Translations under genes and position numbers: made by a program
Assembly: GCA_031772625.1 (NCBI GenBank)
Contig: CM062808.1
Location: 473,801,655-473,865,654 of the forward strand
DNA from: Pinus tabuliformis
Taxonomy: Eukaryota > Streptophyta > Pinopsida > Pinales > Pinaceae
Reading direction: 5' to 3'
Length of the DNA: 64,000 nt
Notes under the pieces: generated by a model
Database searches by the model: none
Seen by the model: only the letters and a program-made list of their open reading frames with translations
What the model was told of the DNA's origin: nothing
Shown here: piece after piece, positions 58,269-64,000 of the stretch
How positions within the stretch are numbered: the first letter of the stretch is position 1
How the letters are laid out: every line of letters begins with the position of its first letter

Positions 58269-59273
58269 GCTATAGCTCCAAACCTCACTCTTGATGTTTG
58301 TGATGCTGCACTCATGGCCTAGGGCAACCCCTCCTTCCAGACCTAGTCCAAAAATTTAAAAAACAGTGTTTTACTCCCTATACGCAACATTTCCTTGAGC
58401 TAAACACATGTGTACATGGGTCTGTGTATACCCAACCCGCGTATATGTCTTAAAACACTTAAAAAAATTAAATCTCCTTAATTTCGGGTGGAGATCACGG
58501 GTTTTACCTGTTGATTACCTATTAGTGCCCGTGGCCCAACTGTTCCCAACGAATTCCCAACTAAAAAACTACTTTGGGAGAAGTATAAAAGGCTTCAATG
58601 GGAAGGCCTAAGGGAGGAGAGAATAGAGAGAAAGATCACTCTATTGAGATTATCCCTGACCAGGTCTGAAGATCCTTGTGCTTCCAGCACTTCCCCCATT
58701 TACAGGAAACCCTTGTTTCCTTGTGTTATGATGTCTTTCTACTACTTGAGATATCATGGAGTAAGTCATGGAAGGAGTTTGTTGAAGGCTTGAGACTGGA
58801 CGAATTCGGAGGACGGTTCCGCTTGGAGCTTGCGAAAGGACGACTCAGGTGAAATAATTCCTTTCTGTACTTTAGTTATCTATAATAAAAGAAACACTTG
58901 TCTTGTTCCTAATATAAATCTTCTAATTGTTTATTATATCAATGTTATGATTCACATATGAATGGTTGTTTTAATTGTATAACTAACTACCTTTCAATAT
59001 GCTATGAAGATGATTTCTTTATGATGCTTGGTCAATATACTGTTGTGCTTGCTTGAATTGATTGTTTTGCAGGTTGAAGAAGCAAAAGGAACTCTAAGAG
59101 GGTTTGGACCCTGGCTAGATCTTCTCAAACGAAGGACCCCCAGGTGCACCTCTCTTCATTTAGTTTGTTTATATTAGCCTCATGGTTGTGTGGAATGTGT
59201 GTTTCTCTATGTAGATAACCTCCGATCTGCTAGGGTATCAACCCATGATCCCAGGGGAATTTATTCCTTAACA
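58269..59273 (+). repeat. 5' LTR of the second Tat-like element
   Basis: It runs from TGCTATAGC to CTTAACA, 1,005 bp, clearly similar along its length to the LTR at 20,344 but diverged. TATAAAAGG is at 58,584. The intron-like segment 58,849-59,072 is conserved in position and borders. The CG palindrome has decayed (CACATGTGTACATG near 58,405). Confidence 0.85.
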
Positions 59274-59277
59274 GAAT

Positions 59278-59295
59278 TGGCGACTCCACTGGGGA
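59278..59295 (+). other. Primer binding site
   Basis: TGGCGACTCCACTGGGGA differs by one base from the young element's PBS. Confidence 0.85.
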
Positions 59296-59528
59296 CAACA
59301 GTACTGTTGTTCCTAGTTTGGGTTTATTCAATCCAATCAGGGCTCAGCTATTTATTTTCTTGCTGTTACTGTGTAGTGTGTTCCTGTAGGAACTTGAATT
59401 GTAAGTTTGATCAGTTTCTTTAGACTGTTTTTTGTTTTTTCTTGTAATCTTTTATATACGTTGTTTTTCCAGTTTACAGAAGCGTATATATGCATGTTTC
59501 CTTAAGTAAACCTACATATATGCATGTT

Positions 59529-59533
59529 TCATT
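59529..59533. other. Left target site duplication TCATT of the copia element
   Basis: It pairs with TCATT at 63,370-63,374. Confidence 0.92.
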
Positions 59534-60668
59534 TGTTGAAAATGCAACAAGATGATGGAGCTTAGTGAAAAGAAGTCACCTTCACTAAGTGGGCCCGCAG
59601 GCTATTTTTGGTGCAAAGTCTATTTTTAGACTATGTCTATTTTTAGACATATGGATCATGGTCTATGAGTTGCAGGATGTTGTTTATGGATGATTGGTCA
59701 TGTTGGGAAAAATAGATGGACTTCTATTTTTGGTTCACACCAGAGTGATCAAAGTCTATTTTTAGACTGCCAGGCTAAAAATAGAAACAGTCAAATATTA
59801 TTATCCCGTAGTAATATTTGGACTATAAACATTACCTTATTCTCTTGGAGCACTTCAGTTCGAGCTATGTATGTGGCACATGCAGCTGACAGAAGGAATC
59901 ACATGGTTTCTTATGTGTTAGTTGAGCTTTTGCATGGAGGACTTCAGTTAGAAATCATGCATGTGAGTTCTGTGGAGTTGGATGTGGAGTTGATGGAGTT
60001 GTGTTCAGTTTGACTTAGTTGAACTAGTTGTATTTAGTCTAACCAAAGAATACACTAGTGATGAGTTGTGTGAATTAAATATTAATTAATTCACTAATTA
60101 TTAACTCATAAAGCAACTAAAGAATACATCAGTTAACTTAGTGCATGGACAGTTCAACAGAGACAGGTGTTAGAGGTAAGTGAAAGGGTGAGTTGTGACT
60201 ATCAGTTGTGCATGAGATTTGAACATGCATGGATTGAGTAATGCCAATGAGGATTGTGTGGTTTAGCCAAGGAAATATGAGTTTGCTTCAGCCATTCATC
60301 ATTATTCTCTTGCAGGATTGTGCAGTGGAGGCAGGTAAACAGTGGAGAAGATTTAAGGCATCAGATCTGAGCTAGTTTGTGTGTAACAGGTGGAGATAGT
60401 ACTGAGTACTTGCGAGGAGTATTGTACTATGTATTGTTACATGTTCTCAATCATTATAATATACAGATAGTGTGGGGTTTTCAACTGTATGTTTTCCCGG
60501 GGTTACATATTGTGTTAATGCGTGCATGCGATTGATGTTTCATTGTTTTTAATGCTGCTAAATTGATTATCAATGTAGAGGAGGTTATTTATTATGCATG
60601 TATTCCGCAATAGTGTATAATCGGGATAATCTCAGTGAATAAGTGTCATATTATTCAAAATTTCTACA
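59534..60668 (+). repeat. 5' LTR of the copia element
   Basis: It runs from TGTTGAAAATG to TTTCTACA, with the TG...CA ends typical of LTRs. The 107-residue open frame inside each LTR is not a gene. Confidence 0.92.
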
Positions 60669-60680
60669 TGGTATCGGAGC
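60669..60680 (+). other. Copia primer binding site
   Basis: TGGTATCGGAGC, one base from the usual initiator tRNA-Met PBS TGGTATCAGAGC of plant copia elements, directly abuts the LTR. Confidence 0.88.
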
Positions 60681-60928
60681 TAGGTTTATTTGTATAAAAA
60701 TTTCTACAGGATATCAAAGCGGGATTGATCATCAGATCTATTATTCAGAAAGTGTTTACATTTTATTTCTTCAGGCAGAGTCTGTAATTGGGCTAGGTAG
60801 CTTCTGGATTCATCCTTCTTTTGGAAGGTGAGATATCCGGTGAATGCCCATACAGTCAATCTCTATACAAGAAATACTTTTTTCTCACAAATTTTAGATC
60901 AGAAGCGGTTGGGTTTTGAGCTGGTGGA

Positions 60929-61750
60929 ATGGCGCTCAAGGATAAACTCAGAAACATCAAAGCTAATAATGGAGATGCCACAGATTGTCTGCAGAAGAAG
61001 AAAAATAAGCAAGCTGTTGGATCTGCAGTGGGAGAGGCCTTAGCCTCGTAGTTTGAGCTGGTTTTTTCGTTGATCGCATGCTTGGTATCAAGTGTGATGG
61101 GATCGGTGTGGTTCTTGGAAAGTGGTGCGTCTTTTCACATGACAGGAGATTGAGATTTGTTTTCTGATCTAGAGGAAAAATATCTTGGAGTGCACATCGA
61201 GATGGGCGATGATGGTAGATACAGTGCGACCGGTATGATTACCATTTCCTTTGAGAGGGAGTCTGGTAAACCCTTCAGATTGAAGGAAGTGATGCATGTT
61301 CTAGGATTGAAGAAGAATCTTATCTCTGTGGCGATGTTAGAAGACAAGGGATATGATGTTGTCTTCAGCGAGGGAAAGGCTTTCCTGCGCAGCAAGACAA
61401 CTGGAGAAACCCGGAAGATAGGGGTTCGAGTCAGGAACCTTTATCAGTTGCATGTAGATGCATGCAAAGCCTTGAGCAGCAAGGCAACTGATGGAGACTT
61501 GGTGGTTGAGAGGGAGGGTATATTACCTCTCAACATGCAGAGCCAAAAGAAGTCTCAGACGATTGTGGAGGAGCCACGATTGGTGCAACAGCTTCAGGAG
61601 GTTGTGGAGCAGCCACAACAAGGGAAGCTGAGAGGAGATCGAGTAGAGACATCTACTCATGCAGAGACCTCCAGTAGGGGAAACTTCGAGCTAGGTGGGC
61701 TGAGGGATCACATGCAGCCATACCTCCAGGTAGGAGGTGGGGCGATATAG
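60929..61750 (+). pseudogene. Copia gag-protease remnant
   Basis: A 40-codon start (MALKDKLRNIKANNGDAT, ATG 60,929) ends at a stop near 61,050. A frame with VWFLESGASFHMTGD follows, the protease active site with Glu for the catalytic Asp, then TGA, then 61,157-61,750 open. That last part has DLFSDLEEKYLGVHIEMGDD and VMHVLGLKKNLISVAMLEDK, the well-known copia protease-to-GAG-pre-integrase text, then an unrelated Gln-rich end. Most of gag and all of integrase, RT and RNase H are deleted. Confidence 0.8.
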
Positions 61751-62223
61751 AGTGAACGTCCCAAGGAGGAGGGGCAGGATCCTTGAGGTACCCAACCTCT
61801 TGGATAAGACCTTGCTACAGGAGCCCCGATGTGGAGTAGCAGGAACTGACTGATTGGGTAGATATAGATGCAGATGGAGTATCAAAGAGAGTGATAGTGT
61901 AGGGAATCCCAGGACAGCGCATAGCTAGCAGGCTGCAGCAATGCGAGGGGCACAAGTGTTTTGCATAGTGCTAGGTGGCACAGAGAGGTGTGAAATGGTG
62001 CGAGATGCATGGAGATGTTGCAGTAGCGCAGATGTCAGAGAGGGAGTACTTTTCAGCAGTAGGTAGAGCTTCAGCATCAGAGTATGTTCCTAGCCCAACA
62101 GAGTGGTCAGGTGGGAGTGTTATTTTTGTTCCAAGTGTTGTTGGAGCAAGTGGACCGGACAAATGTGTTGCATGTAGAACATTCCAGAGTTGCAAGATAG
62201 GGGTTGCAGATAATCCATATCTT
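61751..62223 (+). other. Non-coding remainder of the copia interior
   Basis: No domain can be recognised. It probably holds the junctions of the internal deletions. Confidence 0.5.
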
Positions 62224-62235
62224 GTTGAGAGGGAG
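62224..62235 (+). other. Copia polypurine tract
   Basis: GTTGAGAGGGAG lies immediately before the 3' LTR. Confidence 0.8.
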
Positions 62236-63369
62236 TGTTGAAAATGCAATAAGATGATGGAGCTTAGTGAAAAGAAGTCACCTTCACTAAGGGGCCCGCA
62301 GGCTATTTTTGGCGCAAAGTTTATTTTTAGACTATGTCTATTTTTAGACATATGGATCATGGTCTATGAGTTGCAGGATGCTGTTTATGGATGATTGGTC
62401 ATGTTGGGAAAAATAGATGGACTTTTATTTTTGGTTCACACCGGAGTGATCAGAGTCTATTTTTAGACTGCCAGGTTAAAAATAGAAACAGTCAAATATT
62501 ATTAGCCCTTAGTAATATTTGGACTATAAACATTATCTTATTCTTTTGTAGCACTTCAGTTCGAGCTACGGATGTGGCACATGCAGCTGATAGAAGGAAT
62601 CACGTGGTTTCTTATGTGTTAGTTGAGCTATTGCATGGAGGACTTCAGTTAGAACTCATGCATGTGAGTTCTGTGGAGTTGGATGTGGACTTGATGGAGT
62701 TGTGTTCAGTTTGACTTAGTTGAACTAGTTGTATTTAGTCTAACTAAAGAATACACTAGTGATGATTTGTGTGAATTAAATATTAATTAATTCACTAATT
62801 ATTAACGCATAAAGCAACTGAAGAATACATTAGTTAACTCAGTGCATGGACAGTTCAACAGAGACAGGTGTTAGAGGTAAGTGAAAGGGTGAGTTGTGAC
62901 TATCAGTTGTGCATGAGATTTGCACATGCATGGATTGAGTAATGCCAATGAGGATTGCGTGGTTCAGACAAGGAAATATGAGTTTTCTTCAGCCATTCAT
63001 CATTATTCTCTTGCAGGATTGCACAGTGGAGACAAGAAAATAGTGGAGAAGATTTGAGGCATCAGATCTGAGCTAGTTTGTGTGTAACAGGTGGAGATAG
63101 TACTGAGTACTTGCGAGGAGTATTGTACTATGTATTGTTACATGTTCTTAATCATTATAATATATAGATAGTGTGGGGTTTTTAGCTGTATGCTTTTCCC
63201 GGGTTACATATTGTGTTAATGTGTGCATGCGATTGATGTTTCATTGTTTTTAATGCTGCTAAATTGATGATCAACATAGAGGAGGTTATGTATTATGCAT
63301 GTATTCCGCAATAGTGTATAATCAGGATAATCTCTATGAATAAGTGTCATATTATTCAAAATTTCTACA
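62236..63369 (+). repeat. 3' LTR of the copia element
   Basis: It is 1,134 bp, with the same ends as the 5' LTR and a few percent substitutions. Confidence 0.92.
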
Positions 63370-63374
63370 TCATT
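63370..63374. other. Right target site duplication TCATT
   Basis: It directly follows the 3' LTR and matches 59,529-59,533. Confidence 0.92.
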
Positions 63375-64000
63375 AAGCTAAATAGCGTATACACGCAGCT
63401 GTGCACTAACACAGTCGCGTATATCCTAAAATTTTCAAGATTTTTCAAATATTTTTGTTTCTGAAGATCTGTCTGCCAGTCTAAATCAGTCCTGAACAGT
63501 TACTTTTCTGTGTCAGTCTTTATTTTTACAGCAAGTATATGATTTCAAATTATCTTTGATTGTAGAGAGTATTGGTCTTGTTTTGTTTTGTTGCAAGCGT
63601 CATCACTTTTTGTTTAAACACACAAGATTTCTTTTTGGAAATCTTGGCTGTTCTGGTCTTCCCGGACAGAAAGATTGGTCTCAATCTTTGTGGCAAATCT
63701 TGTTTTGGTGATCTTTTGTTTGCATGTCAAAACTGCATCTTTATGACCATTTACTTTCTTGCTTTTTGAAAGTTGTTGTGTGATGGTTTTGAGAGTTCTC
63801 TTTCATGATTTTTTTTCATCACTGTCACCAAGCTTTTTGGGCCGCTTTCTAATTGTTAAGAGCATCTTGAAACACACTTTTTGTTGAGTTTTCACCCATT
63901 TTGTGTTGTAAACTTGCAAAGTGTTTTGTTGCCTATTCTTCAATCATAAAGTTTCAGTCTTAGTTTGAGCACTTTTGAAAAGTAATTTTTGTTTTGCTTT
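63375..64000 (+). other. Leader of the second Tat-like element, continued
   Basis: Phrases such as TTTTCAAGATTT, GCAAGCGTCAT and TTATGACCATTT parallel 21,670-21,970 of the young element. No ORF is supported. Confidence 0.75.

Larger units (their letters stand above)
59534..63369 (+). mobile_element. Internally deleted Ty1/copia element
   Basis: LTRs of 1,135 and 1,134 bp (about 95-96% identical by eye), a TSD, a copia-type PBS and a PPT define a complete 3.8-kb insertion. The 1.57-kb interior keeps only a short gag start, part of the protease and the GAG-pre-integrase segment; integrase, RT and RNase H are gone. It must have moved with help from a full-length relative or been deleted after insertion. 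Confidence 0.9.
58269..64000 (+). mobile_element. Second Tat-like element, 5' part, split by a copia element
   Basis: LTR (58,269-59,273), PBS and leader are related to the young element at 20,344. Leader text before 59,533 and after 63,374 joins into one sequence that parallels 21,361-21,900 (for example the CG-rich GCGTATACACGC at 63,387). Gag and everything else lie right of the window. Confidence 0.85.

Noticed and set aside
59690-60013. 107-residue open frame, repeated at 62,391-62,714
   Set aside because: It is present in both copia LTRs as part of the LTR and has no recognisable domain.

Overview
This is nuclear DNA of a land plant with a large, repeat-rich genome. The mix of Athila/Tat-type Ty3 elements with conifer-style gag and integrase sequences, LINE and Ty1/copia remnants, an AT-rich satellite and one intron-rich gene fits a gymnosperm, most likely a conifer. 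That is an inference from sequence flavour; no marker gene fixes the species. No rRNA, tRNA or CRISPR was seen.

Layout. 1-12,550: an Athila-type Ty3 element on the minus strand (5' LTR at right, tRNA-Asp-type PBS, gag-pro-RT-RNaseH-IN broken by point nonsense codons, an array of about 28 palindromic 39-bp repeats, then a broken accessory ORF running off the left edge). 12,551-20,126: an older, decayed Tat-like non-autonomous element on the plus strand, into whose leader the Athila element apparently inserted; its 3' part is a long series of short hairpins. 20,344-33,020: a complete, young Tat-like element. It has equal 1,014-bp LTRs differing at about 5 sites and a 5-bp target duplication CATCC. 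It carries an intact gag-protease ORF, an intact RNase H ORF, no reverse transcriptase or integrase, and an antisense gene that reads as an intact two-exon ORF. 33,021-42,600: shuffled copies of a few dispersed repeat blocks, LINE fragments, and the LTR, PBS and leader of another Tat-like element. 42,840-45,480: a satellite with a higher-order period of about 312 bp.

45,879-52,865: the only non-transposon gene locus. Many exons, nearly all phase 1 to phase 1, lead to a ParB/DGQHR-like domain (motif WIVDGQHT) and then to two alternative FCP1/NIF-like HAD phosphatase domains in which the nucleophilic Asp is replaced by Glu. Three in-frame stops and one frameshifted duplicate exon suggest recent decay or exon skipping; the last exon is intact. 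This is the most unusual item in the window.

52,866-56,666: AT-rich, degenerate repeats with a TA microsatellite. 56,667-64,000: three nested elements. A minus-strand Ty3 integrase/LTR remnant is cut by a Tat-like element (LTR from 58,269), which is itself cut by a complete but internally deleted Ty1/copia element (59,534-63,369, TSD TCATT).

The retroelements do not form a pathway. The young Tat-like element must borrow RT and integrase from an autonomous partner, and its relatives at 12.5 and 58.3 kb share its PBS type, CG-rich palindromes and, at 58.3 kb, an intron-like segment inside the LTR.
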